Positions 47,139-57,073 of a stretch of 64,000 nt of DNA are shown piece after piece; the stretch's first letter is position 1; the number at the start of each line of letters is the position of its first letter. The translations under genes were made by a program, and so were the position numbers. The notes beneath the pieces were generated by a model. That model ran no database searches and was not told where the DNA came from. It worked only from the letters and a program-made list of their open reading frames with translations. The DNA comes from DSUN01 sp035527715. GTDB lineage: Bacteria; Planctomycetota; PUPC01; DSUN01. The DNA is taken from NCBI GenBank assembly GCA_035527715.1, contig DATKZY010000175.1:1-64000 (forward strand), given 5' to 3'.

Positions 47139-48911
47139 TCAGTCCCCTTCCACGCCGTACTTCTTTCGGAGGACCTGTCCGGCGAGTTTGCGGATCCGCT
47201 CCGCCGCCTTTACCGCCGCCGGCTCTTCCGCCCCGATGATGGCGGCCTGCTGTCTCAGCCGCTTGACCATCACGCGGTAATCTCCAATCATGCGATGCTG
47301 CGTCCCGGCGATCTCCCGCAGTTCGCGTGTCAGGGTCTTGCACTCGCCGAGGTTCTCGGGGTCGCTCCTTGACGCGATCTCTCTGACCCGTTGGCCGAGC
47401 TGGGCGGCGTGCGCCGGGTTCTTGATGGTCGGGAGTTTCTCCTGGTACAGAGCCTCGATCTCCTTCGCGTTCTTCCCGGCCTCGTCGAGCAGTTGGTGGG
47501 TGGCGGGCGCCGAGTCCCGCCGCATCGTGGCACACAGCTCGCCCAGTTGCCTGCCGAAGCCGCGGAACTCCAAGACCCTGGCGTTGATGGCTCTGTTGTC
47601 GGCCAGGATGTCGTCCACCAGATGGCCGATGAGAACGCTTTCCCTTGCCTCAATACCCAGGATGAAGAGGTACTCGATGGGCGTCGTCGTGTCGCACACC
47701 CCGCGGCCGAAGTTCTTCCGTCCCGTGTTGGCGCTCCGGCCCTGAAGCCCCTCTCGGTCCAGCACGTATTCACACGGCCCCACGCCCAGCGTGTCGCGCA
47801 CGATGTCCACCGGCGTGAAGGTCGCAAGGGGCGTTTCCTTCTTCCTGTCCGACGGGTAAACCAGGACAGAATCCATCGCTCCCTTCACGTCGATGAACCG
47901 TCGGGAGAGGCGCACGAGGCCGTTGTCGCCATCGAACCAGCACGGCCACACCATCTCCTGGTAGAGGTACATCCAGGTGTCGCCCCTCCGGTCGTGGAAG
48001 TCCCACGAATCGCTCCGGCGTTGGGCGCAGAAGTTCGCCCGCCACTTCGCCGGGAAGGGTCTCTTCCATCCGAGAGCGACGTCCCGATCGGCGTAGGGCT
48101 CCCGCAGTCTGTGCTCGTGCCAGATGCCCGGGGAGTGGAGGAGCGCCACGTAGACGCTCTTGCCGTCGAAGGCGATCTCGGTGGCCCCGATGCGGCGCTC
48201 CTCCTTCGCCCCCGCCAGGACGAGTTCCGCTTCCTGACTGCCGGTCGGCCACACGCTCATCGCGATGGTATTCTCCCCCTCGAGGAGATTCAGCACGAAA
48301 TTCTCCGAGGGGACGATCAACCTGGGCCGGGAATAGGATCGCGGATCGAAGACCATATCGGCCCCGAAGAAATCCGGGAGCACGGCGAACCGCGTCGCGG
48401 CCTCGACCCGGATTCGACCCGCATTCTGGACCGGCCTGCACTCGATGAACACGCGGCCCCGGGCCAACGAGTAAGTCGTGCGGATCTCCTGCCCGCTCTG
48501 CGTCCGGGTCGAGACCTCGAGCGCGACCTCGTCCTCGCTGTTCTTCCGGACCACGATCTGGCCCAGGCTGGTCGTCTGCTGCCCGCCCGGTGCGATGGGA
48601 ACGAGCCGCACCCGGTCCGTGCCTTGTTGAGGGACAGGCTTCGGGCAGACCAGCGGACCGGCGCTCCGACGACAGAAGACGACGGCGATCCGTTCGTTCT
48701 CGACCACGACGTCGCCCTCGAGGGCGTGCGCCGCCGTGCCGGGGCTGACCAGTTCCCAGCCCTTCTTCCCGCCGAGGTCCACCTCTCCCCCGTCGGCGAC
48801 GCGGCGCGTGTCCCAGAGAACGGTGTGCGGAGCGGTGTCCTCGCCGGCGGCCCCACACCTCCAGCAGAATGTAGCCGCCAGAAGCAAGAGGAGAGCAGCA
48901 CGTAGTTCCAT
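47139..48911 (-). CDS. Exported protein, paralogue of the adjacent PD40 protein's C-terminal part
   Basis: I do not recognise a named family. The 590-residue protein has a signal peptide (AALLLLLAATFCWRCGA), a beta-rich first half and a helical last third (QLGELCATMRRDSAPATHQLL, KAAERIRKLAGQVLRKKYG). It aligns along its length with the C-terminal ~570 residues of its neighbour. Shared landmarks are 'VENERIAVVF / VENDKAVLLL', 'PVQNAGRIRVEAA / PIENAGKLRIAAP', 'DIVRDTLGVGPCEYVLDREGL / DLVRDALGLQAAQRALDEEGL' and 'GHLVDDILADN / GHLCDDIPLFV'. The start could also be ATG 48929. It follows its paralogue by 28 bases. Confidence 0.65.
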   Translation of the reverse strand: MELRAALLLLLAATFCWRCGAAGEDTAPHTVLWDTRRVADGGEVDLGGKKGWELVSPGTAAHALEGDVVVENERIAVVFCRRSAGPLVCPKPVPQQGTDRVRLVPIAPGGQQTTSLGQIVVRKNSEDEVALEVSTRTQSGQEIRTTYSLARGRVFIECRPVQNAGRIRVEAATRFAVLPDFFGADMVFDPRSYSRPRLIVPSENFVLNLLEGENTIAMSVWPTGSQEAELVLAGAKEERRIGATEIAFDGKSVYVALLHSPGIWHEHRLREPYADRDVALGWKRPFPAKWRANFCAQRRSDSWDFHDRRGDTWMYLYQEMVWPCWFDGDNGLVRLSRRFIDVKGAMDSVLVYPSDRKKETPLATFTPVDIVRDTLGVGPCEYVLDREGLQGRSANTGRKNFGRGVCDTTTPIEYLFILGIEARESVLIGHLVDDILADNRAINARVLEFRGFGRQLGELCATMRRDSAPATHQLLDEAGKNAKEIEALYQEKLPTIKNPAHAAQLGQRVREIASRSDPENLGECKTLTRELREIAGTQHRMIGDYRVMVKRLRQQAAIIGAEEPAAVKAAERIRKLAGQVLRKKYGVEGD

Positions 48912-48939
48912 GCGTCCCATATGCCCCATTGGGTCCCAT

Positions 48940-51573
48940 CTATTCGTATGGCCGCGGGCCCAGCCAGAAGGCGGGCACTTCGTAGTCCTCGCCTCGCCAG
49001 CCGCCCTCGATGTAGAATCGGTTTCTCAGGACGCTCTGGCAGGAGGTCATGATCTTCTCGGCAGCGTCTATGAGATCGGGCCGTGTCAACGGCGCGCTTC
49101 CGGCCGCGTCCCGCAACTCCACGGCGAGCTTTCGGTACGCCTTGAGCATCTCCTCGCGAGGCCCGACGGCCGCGAGGAGTTCCTTGCAGCATTCCTCGAA
49201 CCGCTTCCGGTTCTCGCGGGACTCCTTGGCGGTCAACTGCCTGATCCTGGCGCACAGCGGCAGGACCTCCTTCGGGCTTCTCAGGCTGCGCTGCTTCTCG
49301 CCAAGCTCGCCGAGCCTCTGCGAGAGGGACGTCGCGCCCTCGAGCTTCGCGGCCGCGGGGCCCACATTCGCTGAAAGGACCTCCCGCGCGAAGCCGGCAT
49401 ACTCCGCCAGCCGCTGGTCCATCCCCTCGACGAAGAGCGGGATGTCATCGCAGAGGTGGCCGGCGTACACGCTGTCCTGCGCCTCCAATTGCCGCTGGAA
49501 CAGGAAACGCAGGGATTCGATCGTCACGGAGAGCTCTGCCCACGTCGTCGGCCCGGCCGCCCGGCGGTAGCCGGTGAGCCCCTCTTCGTCCAGTGCCCGC
49601 TGCGCGGCTTGCAGCCCGAGCGCGTCGCGCACGAGATCCGCGGGGGTCAGCGCATCAAGGGGGGTGCTGGCAGTGCGATCGTAGAGGTAGATCGCGCCGA
49701 GCCGCACGGCGGCAGCGAAATCCCTGGTCCTGCGGAAGAGAGCGTCCTTCTTGTCGAAGAACGCGGATTCCTTCTCGCGGAAGAACGTGGAGTAGCGCTT
49801 CCCGTCGCCCCGCACCGTCAGGCGCCAGGCGGCCTCGAACGGCATCTGCCACTTGAACCTGAGCGGGTCCGGCTGGCCTTCAGTGCCGAAGCGTTCAAGG
49901 TGCCAGGTCCGTTCACCGGAAACGACCCCAGCGGACACGCAGCGGCCCTGAAACGCCACGTCCGCGCCCAGGAGGGACCGCTCTTTCCCCTTCCGTAGTT
50001 CCATCCGCTGGCCTTGCTCGGGACAGACCACCACCAGCAGGTCTGATCCGTCCCCAAGCAGTCCGGTCACGACTGGCGCCCACGGCAGGAAGGCTCTCCC
50101 CTCGCCGAGCGTCTCCGGACCAACGACGACGTCGTCGCCGAATCGGTCGGTCGCGACAACGCACTGCAACGGCGCCGCAATCCGGAGCTTGCCCGCGTTC
50201 TCGATTGGGGTCACCTGAACCAACGCTCGGCTCCCGCCGAGCGACCAGGACGCCTTCAGGGGTGCGCCTTCCGAGCGCGACGAGGATTCCAGCGCGCATT
50301 CCTCTGGGCCGTACCGGAGCACCCGGACCGATTCCACCGGCCCGGCCGCCCTGCCCTGCGGGTCCAGCGGGCCGAGCTCGATCGCGCTTCGCCCCGCGCC
50401 ATTTGGGATCAGGACCGCGCCTGCGCTTCCGGCGAGCAGTAGGAGCACCGCTTTGTCGTTCTCGACCACGTACCCGCCACGCGAGTTTCGTGGCAGGGCA
50501 TTCCCAAAGGGGACTGCATTCCATCCTTTCCTCTCGCGGCAGAAGGCTGCCCAGTCCGCAGGAACCGCGGCCAGCGGTGGGGCGATCTCCCACAGATGGA
50601 TGCGAGGCGGCGGGCGAACAGCCGTGCCCTGCACCGGCTGGGGGGTGGGCCTCCTGCCTGGCCGTTCGACCCCCCAGTCCGGGCACAGCACGGAGCGGGC
50701 AGCTCCCGGTGGAACCAGGAACGTCCGCGTCCCGTCGGTGCGGGTCACAGCGATCTGCCATGGGCCTTTCGGCCTCGGACCCTGGCAGTAAGCGATCGCG
50801 GTCCCGTCTGGCGACCATGCGGGACGACGCTGGATTCCGCCGGTCGTTGTCAGTTGGCGCTTGTGGCTCCCATCGGCGTCCATCATCCAGATGTGCGCCC
50901 CGCTCTGGTAGGCGATCCTGTCCCCCGTCGGCGCCCACCTGGGTGCGCCGAGCGTCTCGCCCTCAGCCAGTCGCTTCGGCTCAACCGCACCGGGCGTCAT
51001 CAGGAAGATCGCGTCGTCTGCGCCGCGGCCAACCACGAACAGAATCTGCCGACCATCGGGAGAGCAGGCCGGCCAGGAGCAGGAGTTCCGGCCTGTGGGG
51101 CTGATGACGGACTCTTCTCCGGTCGCGAGCGATCTCCCCACGATCTGGCCTCGGCGGCGGAAGGCAATCCGCCGGCCGTCTGGAAACCAGTCGCCCTGGT
51201 CCCCGTCGCAGACCCTCTTCGGCTCCGCCCCTTCCCGGCTCATCGTCCAGAGGCCCGGCGTGCCGCCGCGGGTGGAGGTGAACAGTATCCGGCCGCCGTT
51301 GGGGGAGAATCGCGGGTTGACGTCTTCACCGAAGAGGTAGTTGAGCCTTGCGATGTCCGCACCGCGGACATCGCTCAGAAAGGTGCCGACCACGGTTGCG
51401 TATTGCTTGCAGACCACGAGAGCGCCGGTCAGCCCAGCGTACTGGGCTTCCTCCTTGCCGCCGCCGAGCGCGGGCACGGCTCCGGCGCACACCAGCGCGA
51501 TGAGAACAGTGCCCCCCAGGGGCCTCCTGAAAGGCCCACGGCTGAGGCAAGGCCAGCGACAGCTCCCGCTCAT
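48940..51573 (-). CDS. Exported TolB-like PD40 propeller fused to the unknown paralogous domain
   Basis: An 877-residue protein with a signal segment (GTVLIALVCAGAVPALGG). Residues ~60-290 are five or six PD40/TolB-like blades: NPRFSPNGGRILFTS, GDWFPDGRRIAFRRR, PACSPDGRQILFVV, PRWAPTGDRIAYQS and RPAWSPDGTAIAYC. The C-terminal ~570 residues match the next gene's product. No catalytic motif is obvious. Its promoter is at 51631-51659. The ATG at 51573 gives the cleaner signal peptide; ATG 51615 is possible but only a few bases after the predicted transcription start. The two paralogues and the two smaller propeller genes run in one direction and may form one transcription unit. Confidence 0.7.
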   Translation of the reverse strand: MSGSCRWPCLSRGPFRRPLGGTVLIALVCAGAVPALGGGKEEAQYAGLTGALVVCKQYATVVGTFLSDVRGADIARLNYLFGEDVNPRFSPNGGRILFTSTRGGTPGLWTMSREGAEPKRVCDGDQGDWFPDGRRIAFRRRGQIVGRSLATGEESVISPTGRNSCSWPACSPDGRQILFVVGRGADDAIFLMTPGAVEPKRLAEGETLGAPRWAPTGDRIAYQSGAHIWMMDADGSHKRQLTTTGGIQRRPAWSPDGTAIAYCQGPRPKGPWQIAVTRTDGTRTFLVPPGAARSVLCPDWGVERPGRRPTPQPVQGTAVRPPPRIHLWEIAPPLAAVPADWAAFCRERKGWNAVPFGNALPRNSRGGYVVENDKAVLLLLAGSAGAVLIPNGAGRSAIELGPLDPQGRAAGPVESVRVLRYGPEECALESSSRSEGAPLKASWSLGGSRALVQVTPIENAGKLRIAAPLQCVVATDRFGDDVVVGPETLGEGRAFLPWAPVVTGLLGDGSDLLVVVCPEQGQRMELRKGKERSLLGADVAFQGRCVSAGVVSGERTWHLERFGTEGQPDPLRFKWQMPFEAAWRLTVRGDGKRYSTFFREKESAFFDKKDALFRRTRDFAAAVRLGAIYLYDRTASTPLDALTPADLVRDALGLQAAQRALDEEGLTGYRRAAGPTTWAELSVTIESLRFLFQRQLEAQDSVYAGHLCDDIPLFVEGMDQRLAEYAGFAREVLSANVGPAAAKLEGATSLSQRLGELGEKQRSLRSPKEVLPLCARIRQLTAKESRENRKRFEECCKELLAAVGPREEMLKAYRKLAVELRDAAGSAPLTRPDLIDAAEKIMTSCQSVLRNRFYIEGGWRGEDYEVPAFWLGPRPYE

Positions 51574-51630
51574 CCCGGCTTCCGCCACGTCCAGGGGATC
51601 GCTTGTCGGACCCACGGTCGAACGGCACGG

Positions 51631-51659
51631 ATCTTACACCACCGATGCGTGTGACTCAA
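51631..51659 (-). promoter_or_regulatory. Promoter of the PD40/paralogue gene group
   Basis: Minus strand TTGAGT (51654-51659), 17 bp, TAAGAT (51631-51636). Confidence 0.6.
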
Positions 51660-51860
51660 CTGGCCATCGAAGGCGCTGGACATCCCCGTCCCAACCACCT
51701 CCCACCACGGTGTCCCTGATGCCGAACTCCGCCGCAGGGTCTGCCTGGACATCGCCGACTACTGTGATCGCTCCGCTGCTGCGGACCCGCTGCTCGTTCG
51801 CACGCACGAGTGGCGGCAGCCCGCCGCGTGCAGTTCGGGCCGTCGTGGCAGCGGAAGGGC

Positions 51861-51889
51861 TTGACACCTCCGCCCGGGTGCGGTATCTG
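51861..51889 (+). promoter_or_regulatory. Promoter for the alpha/beta hydrolase gene
   Basis: TTGACA (51861-51866), 17 bp, TATCTG (51884-51889), about 79 bases before the ATG. The rest of the 51660-51860 gap shows no other feature. Confidence 0.6.
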
Positions 51890-51967
51890 TGGGCTGAACG
51901 CAATCGTCCCAGGGGAGCACCAGCTGCTCGAGTGGAACCGAAGAGAATGGTCAAAGGGAGAACCGCT

Positions 51968-54250
51968 ATGCGTCGGACAATGAGCTCCATCGCGGTCCTT
52001 GCGGTCCTCTTGTGGAGGGTTTCCCCGCTCTGTGGGGGGACTGTCAGCGAGAGCCTTGGCCCGCCCTCGCTGGGCCATGTCACCCACGCGGGCAAGCTCA
52101 CGATCGCTCCCGGCGCGGACGGGACCGTGGTGGCCGCCGACCTCTCGTCGATCCCACGGGGGGCGAAGGTCTTCCACGCCTCGCTCATCGCCATCCGCCA
52201 GCCCAAGGGGCTCGAGGACCGCCAGGACGACTGGCTCCTGCCGGTGGTCGTCTACGCCTCGCCGGACGCCTCGACGCCGCTCGTGTTCGAGGCCCCCTGG
52301 TATCGGAGCTTCGACGTCACCGAGGCCGTCCGCAAAGCCGTTGCGGAGGACGCCAGGACCGCCAAGTTCCTCGTCAAGCAGTTCTACCGTTGGATTCCGC
52401 AGTCCACTGAGTTGCGCGTGACCTGGGAGGGCGTGGCGAGCGACCTACCACCGCAGGTCACCGGCGCGCGGGCCTTCCACAGGAGCGGCAACACGTTCAT
52501 CACGTGGAACGAGGTCGAGAAGCTCACAGACAAGGCAGAACTGACCATCGGCGAGCTGGCCGCGGTCCGCAAGGAGCTGGCCGAGAAGGAGAAGACGCGC
52601 AGGGTCCGCTACCGCGTGCTCCGCCACACCCAGCCGATCACGGCTGCAAACGTCGGCGAGGCGCAGATGCTGGCGGATGTCGAGCCGCTGAGCTGCGCGA
52701 ACTGCGACGGCGGCCTCGACCACTGGAACCGGAAAAGCGAGGCGCAGAACCGCTTCGTCGTCGAGGACGGCAAGGGCAAACTCCCGTGGGGCACGGGCCT
52801 CTACGTCCACACGACCACGGAGCAGGAGGGCACGTTCCACTACGCCGTCGTCACGGTCATCAACGGCCGTGCCAACCTGAAAGACATCTCGCCCGCGAAC
52901 GCCCCCACCGAGCCGGTCAGCGAGAAGGCGAGCCCCATTCCCATCCCGGTCCTCCAACTCGACACAGTGGCGGACAAGAATGAGTTCGGCGGCGTGCGCA
53001 ATGGGGCGCGGGTCCGCCTCTACGTCACCTGGAACGCCGAGCCATTCACCAACGTGCCGAACATGGCCTATGACTGGTGCGTGACCGTGGACGAGAAGCA
53101 GCTCGCCAATCCCGCGCCCGTGGGGCTGTACCTTCACGAATGGGGCGGTACCCACGTGCGGACGACCTGGGCCTGGCCCGGCGGCCGCACCGGCATCCTG
53201 GTCAGCGGCAACGACTTCCCGCCGCAGACCTGGTGGTATGGCTGGCACGAGGCCAAGGGCACCTCGCGCTCCTGGGGCACCGGCAAGGTGCACAACTACA
53301 CCGAACGGCGCGTGCTGGCCTTCCTCGACTGGGTGGCCACGCAGTGGCCGGTGGACAGGAATCGCGTCTTCGCCCAGGGTGGCTCGATGGGCGGCTCCGG
53401 CATCTACACCTTCGCCCTGCGGAACGGTGACCGCTTCGCCATGGTCCGAGGCAACGTCGGCATCGCCAACTGGACAATTCGCGGCCATTTCACCACGGCG
53501 CTCGAGCTCTGCACCGGCTACCTCAACTGGACCACCATTCCCGCCTCCGACGCGCCCAACGTCGCGGCCCGCATGAACATGGCGCAATGGCTCCGCGAGA
53601 ACCCCACGGTCGAAACCCCGTTCCTCGCCGCCGGGAACGGCAAGGACGACGGGGCGATCGGCTGGGAGCAAGCGTTGACCTTCTTCCGCGCCCTCCAGGA
53701 GACCAGGCGGCCCCACGCCGTCTTCTGGGGGCTGCACGGCCACGGAACGCCGCCCCCCGACCTCCGGACTGACGACAAGCGCACCCAGAAGTTCCGCCTC
53801 GACCAGTCCCTGCCCGCCTTTGCCGGGTGCAGCCTCGACAACGACCTCGGTACGGGCAGGAAGCTCGAAAAGCCCAGAGAGGTCAAGAACCGTCACGGCG
53901 AGCTGAGGAAGGACTCGTTCGATGGCGACCCGGAAGGGGGCCTGAACCTCTACCTCCGCTGGGAGACCGACGACCTGGTGGACGAGCCGGACAGGTGGGC
54001 GATCACAGCCTTCCTGACCGCGGGACGCAACGGGGCACCGAAGGACGAATGCACCGTGGACATCACGCCGCGCTGCTGTCGAGAGTTCAAGCCCAGGCCC
54101 GGCGATCACTTCCGATGGACCAACACCTCCGTCGCCGATGGGAAGGGGGTTCAGTCCGGCCGCATCACGGCAGACAAGTGGGGCCTGGTCACCGTGCCGA
54201 AGGTGCTCGTGACCAAGGGCAGGAACCGGATCGCTCTCGCGAGAGACTGA
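51968..54250 (+). CDS. Exported alpha/beta hydrolase (esterase/prolyl-oligopeptidase-like)
   Basis: A 760-residue protein with a signal peptide (SSIAVLAVLLWRVSPLCGG). The catalytic serine is in the nucleophile elbow FAQGGSMGGSGIYTF (~480). PVGLYLHEWGGTHV and WVATQWPVDRNRV precede it, and GLHGHGTPPP probably supplies the histidine. The N-terminal ~250 residues are beta-rich and include a fibronectin-like FHRSGNTFITWNEVE...VRYRVLRHT unit. A C-terminal domain is also beta-rich. It probably cleaves esters on polysaccharides; the substrate is unknown. AAGGGAG seven bases upstream fixes the ATG. Confidence 0.75.
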   Translation: MRRTMSSIAVLAVLLWRVSPLCGGTVSESLGPPSLGHVTHAGKLTIAPGADGTVVAADLSSIPRGAKVFHASLIAIRQPKGLEDRQDDWLLPVVVYASPDASTPLVFEAPWYRSFDVTEAVRKAVAEDARTAKFLVKQFYRWIPQSTELRVTWEGVASDLPPQVTGARAFHRSGNTFITWNEVEKLTDKAELTIGELAAVRKELAEKEKTRRVRYRVLRHTQPITAANVGEAQMLADVEPLSCANCDGGLDHWNRKSEAQNRFVVEDGKGKLPWGTGLYVHTTTEQEGTFHYAVVTVINGRANLKDISPANAPTEPVSEKASPIPIPVLQLDTVADKNEFGGVRNGARVRLYVTWNAEPFTNVPNMAYDWCVTVDEKQLANPAPVGLYLHEWGGTHVRTTWAWPGGRTGILVSGNDFPPQTWWYGWHEAKGTSRSWGTGKVHNYTERRVLAFLDWVATQWPVDRNRVFAQGGSMGGSGIYTFALRNGDRFAMVRGNVGIANWTIRGHFTTALELCTGYLNWTTIPASDAPNVAARMNMAQWLRENPTVETPFLAAGNGKDDGAIGWEQALTFFRALQETRRPHAVFWGLHGHGTPPPDLRTDDKRTQKFRLDQSLPAFAGCSLDNDLGTGRKLEKPREVKNRHGELRKDSFDGDPEGGLNLYLRWETDDLVDEPDRWAITAFLTAGRNGAPKDECTVDITPRCCREFKPRPGDHFRWTNTSVADGKGVQSGRITADKWGLVTVPKVLVTKGRNRIALARD

Positions 54251-54275
54251 CCGCTGGCCATAGGAGATCCGTCGG

Positions 54276-56156
54276 ATGAGCCACCGAAGCCTCATTGTGG
54301 CGTTCATCGCCTTGGAGTGCTGCTGGGGCCATTCGGTCGCGCTCAGCGAGGGGGAGCGCGCGCAGCCGGACTGGTCCAAGCCGGCGACGCCACAGATCCG
54401 CGCCTGGGCCGTCCCAGGCGAGCTCCGGCTCGATCCCCTCACTGGCTCGGCCATCAATCCGTTCGTGAAGGATCGCGACTGGCGAAAGGGCAGCGCCGTC
54501 TGGGACGCTCGGAACCAAACGGTCCGCATCGCAGGCGCTCGGAACGAGTGGGTGGGCTTCCATCTCATCATCGAGGCCAGCGGGGAGGATCTGCGGAACG
54601 TGGCGGTCCGGGCCGGCCTCTTGACCCTGGCCAACGCGGACCGAGCGCGGGCCATTCCGGCGCAGAGCTTCAGCCTGTTTCGCGTGTGGTACACCGAGGT
54701 GACCGAGCCGTCGCGGAACTTCGACGAGCCGGGCGGCGAGTCGTTCAACGCCCTGGGCATGCCCTCCTGCGGGGTGGGCTGGTATGGCGACGCCCTGATC
54801 CCCTTCCACGTCCGCGGCTGGGGGGCGCCCTTCGCCGTGCCACGTGGGCGCAACCAGGCTGTTTGGGTGGATCTGAAAATCCCCAAGGGCACGCCGGCTG
54901 GCGAGTACCTCGGGAAGTTCGCCATCGCCGCCGACCGCGCCGCCAAGGTCGAGCTCCCCGTGGGCCTGACCGTGTGGGACTTCGACATCCCCGACAAGCC
55001 GAGCGTCCGGGCCGAGGCCCCGCTGTATCGAGCCACCATCCCCGGGGCCTGGCGGGTCGGCGAGCGCGACGAGCGGGCGCTGAAGATCGAGCGTCAGTTC
55101 TTCCTCCAGGCCCGCGCCCACCGCTTCACGCCCTACGTCTACGATACCTGGCCCGACGCCAAGGGCGAGGGCAAGGATATCCAGGTGGACTGGGCCTTCC
55201 ACGACCAGCGCTTCGGGCCCTACCTCGACGGCTCGGCCTACGAGGACCGCGTGCCGTTGGAGAGCTACCACGTCCCCATTGACACCTACTGGCCGAGCCC
55301 ACGCGAGTGGGCCGACACGAAGCCGGACATCTACTACGCCCGCATCCGGGCCGTCCTGGAGCAGTTCGACAAGCACTTCGCCGAGAAGGGCTGGAACCCG
55401 CGCATGCACGTCTTCTTCCAGGGATTGGACGAGCCGAGCCGCGAGGGCCAGTTCGCCAAGATCAAGAAGCTCGCGGACATGGTGCACGCCGCGAGCACAC
55501 GGATCAAGATGCGGCACGACTTCTACACTGCCCTGCGCCGCGACCCGGCGGCGTTCATCCGCAGCTTCGAGGGCTTCATAGACATCTGGAACATCTCCGG
55601 CTGCTTCTACGCGGTGGCGCCGCTCCAGGCCCAGCAGGCCAAGGGCAAGGAGTGCTGGTTCTACCAGGGCTCCGAGCCGTGGATCGGCGGGGAGAACCTC
55701 GACAACGTCGCCCTCGGCCTGCGCACCTGGGCGTGGATCGCCTGGAAGTACCGCGTGGACGGCTGGCACAACTGGTGCAGCGGGCGCTGGAGCAGCGAGA
55801 ACATCTTCCTGTACCCCAACAACGGCGGCACCCGCCAGGCCTGGCGGCCCAACTCCAACGGCGTGATGTTCTACCCCGGCGCCGTCCTTAGCGTCGACGA
55901 GCTTTGGCCCTCCATCCGCCTGAAGGCCTACCGCCGCGGCAACACCGATTACGAGTACATGGCCATCCTCAGGAACGCCGGCGGCGCCGACAAGGCCGAC
56001 GCCATCGTGAACGGCCTCATCCACTCCGCACTGGGCGAGGCAAAGAGAAGAGTCATCGGCGACTGGGGCGACTGGAGCCACGATCCCGATGAGTGGGAGG
56101 CCGCCAGGGCTAAGCTGGCAGAGGCCATCCTCGGCCTCAAGCACAAAGGCCGATAG
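54276..56156 (+). CDS. Exported DUF4091 protein, GH123-like
   Basis: A 626-residue protein with a signal peptide (LIVAFIALECCWGHSVALS). An N-terminal beta-sandwich (NEWVGFHLIIEASGEDL, QAVWVDLKIPKGTPAGEY) precedes a barrel-like core. That core has HVFFQGLDEPSREGQF, in which Asp-Glu are candidate catalytic residues as in GH123. The tail SIRLKAYRRGNTDYEYMAIL is the DUF4091 signature. It starts 25 bases after the hydrolase gene and is likely cotranscribed with it. It differs from the first DUF4091 protein by being a soluble exported protein, not a lipoprotein. Confidence 0.78.
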   Translation: MSHRSLIVAFIALECCWGHSVALSEGERAQPDWSKPATPQIRAWAVPGELRLDPLTGSAINPFVKDRDWRKGSAVWDARNQTVRIAGARNEWVGFHLIIEASGEDLRNVAVRAGLLTLANADRARAIPAQSFSLFRVWYTEVTEPSRNFDEPGGESFNALGMPSCGVGWYGDALIPFHVRGWGAPFAVPRGRNQAVWVDLKIPKGTPAGEYLGKFAIAADRAAKVELPVGLTVWDFDIPDKPSVRAEAPLYRATIPGAWRVGERDERALKIERQFFLQARAHRFTPYVYDTWPDAKGEGKDIQVDWAFHDQRFGPYLDGSAYEDRVPLESYHVPIDTYWPSPREWADTKPDIYYARIRAVLEQFDKHFAEKGWNPRMHVFFQGLDEPSREGQFAKIKKLADMVHAASTRIKMRHDFYTALRRDPAAFIRSFEGFIDIWNISGCFYAVAPLQAQQAKGKECWFYQGSEPWIGGENLDNVALGLRTWAWIAWKYRVDGWHNWCSGRWSSENIFLYPNNGGTRQAWRPNSNGVMFYPGAVLSVDELWPSIRLKAYRRGNTDYEYMAILRNAGGADKADAIVNGLIHSALGEAKRRVIGDWGDWSHDPDEWEAARAKLAEAILGLKHKGR

Positions 56157-56923
56157 CTCGTGAGCCCCGCCCAAGCACGCCTCACGGCCGTACACCTATG
56201 GCGGGCCGATGCGCTGAGTTGAGGCCGGCAGGCACCATCATCGGCATCCTGTGGCGCGGCGCCGAGGGACGCCGGCAGCGCCTGACGAGGAAGGAGGGAC
56301 TCGCCAGAGGGTGTGCACGCTTCGCTTGCCACGCGGTACCGTGACCCCTTCGCTCTTGGGTGAGGCGATGCTCCTATCCAGAGGGCACCGGGCGCTCGCG
56401 CGAATGCTCTGCGTTCAGAGCTCCACCCCGGCCGGGTCGGGTGCCTCACCCGTGCACCAGGGGGGGTGAGCGCCTAGCGGGGGGCGGCGGAGCAAGTGCC
56501 GTGATGGCCGTAAGAGCCCAATCTGCCAAAGGTTACAGCCAGTGGCGAGTCCCACGCAGCCAGCTAGTTGCGCTAGGCGCTCACGTGTGCGCAATGGGAG
56601 GTGAGCGCCTAGCGGGGGGCGGCGGAGCAAGTGCCGTGATGGCCGTAAGAGCCCAATCTGCCGAAGGTTACAGCCAGTGGCGAGTCCCACGCAGCCAGCT
56701 AGTTGCGCTAGGCGCTCACGTGTGCGCAATGGGAGGTGAGCGCCTAGCGCGGGCGCCTGGGGGGGCCGCTCCGGGCGATCGCTTCAGGCGGATGAGCCCT
56801 ATCTTGCGACTACCGCCGGCGAGGCCCCAAAGCCACGTTGTATTCAACACAACCACGCCTTGACACTCACCGCCCCGAGCTACGGACACTGCCGCTGGTC
56901 CTGAGGCACATCTCCCCTCTCCT
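56157..56923. repeat. Gene-free region with a 135-bp tandem repeat and CTAGGCGCTCAC palindromes
   Basis: From 56465 a 135-bp unit is repeated twice almost exactly, and a third partial unit begins at 56735. Each unit ends in CTAGGCGCTCAC ... GTGAGCGCCTAG (56573-56584/56601-56612 and 56708-56719/56736-56747). The rest of the gap has no gene I can support. Confidence 0.8.
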
Positions 56924-57073
56924 TCAACGCCTCGGAAACACCTGCTGGCGGGCGACGAAGTGGATGTCGCGGCGGATAGCGTCTTCGAGGAGCGAGAGGA
57001 TTCGCCGCCTGGGGTGCTCCCTCGGCATCGCCTCCAGCGCGGCAGCGAAGTCCTTGACGAGTTCGAAGATCAT
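56924..57073 (-). pseudogene. Truncated copy of the WD40-gene N terminus
   Basis: Forty-nine residues (MIFELVKDFAAALEAMP, then RRRILSLLEDAIRRDIHFVA) match the first ~42 residues of the WD40 protein at 61093, and then stop. The upstream mini-gene and its ATGA overlap are those of the intact DUF4062/WD40 pair, so this is a decayed second copy. Confidence 0.75.

Noticed and set aside
56465..56750. CRISPR-like repeat array
   Set aside because: The repeats are 135-bp tandem duplications with palindromic ends, with only two or three units and no spacers.
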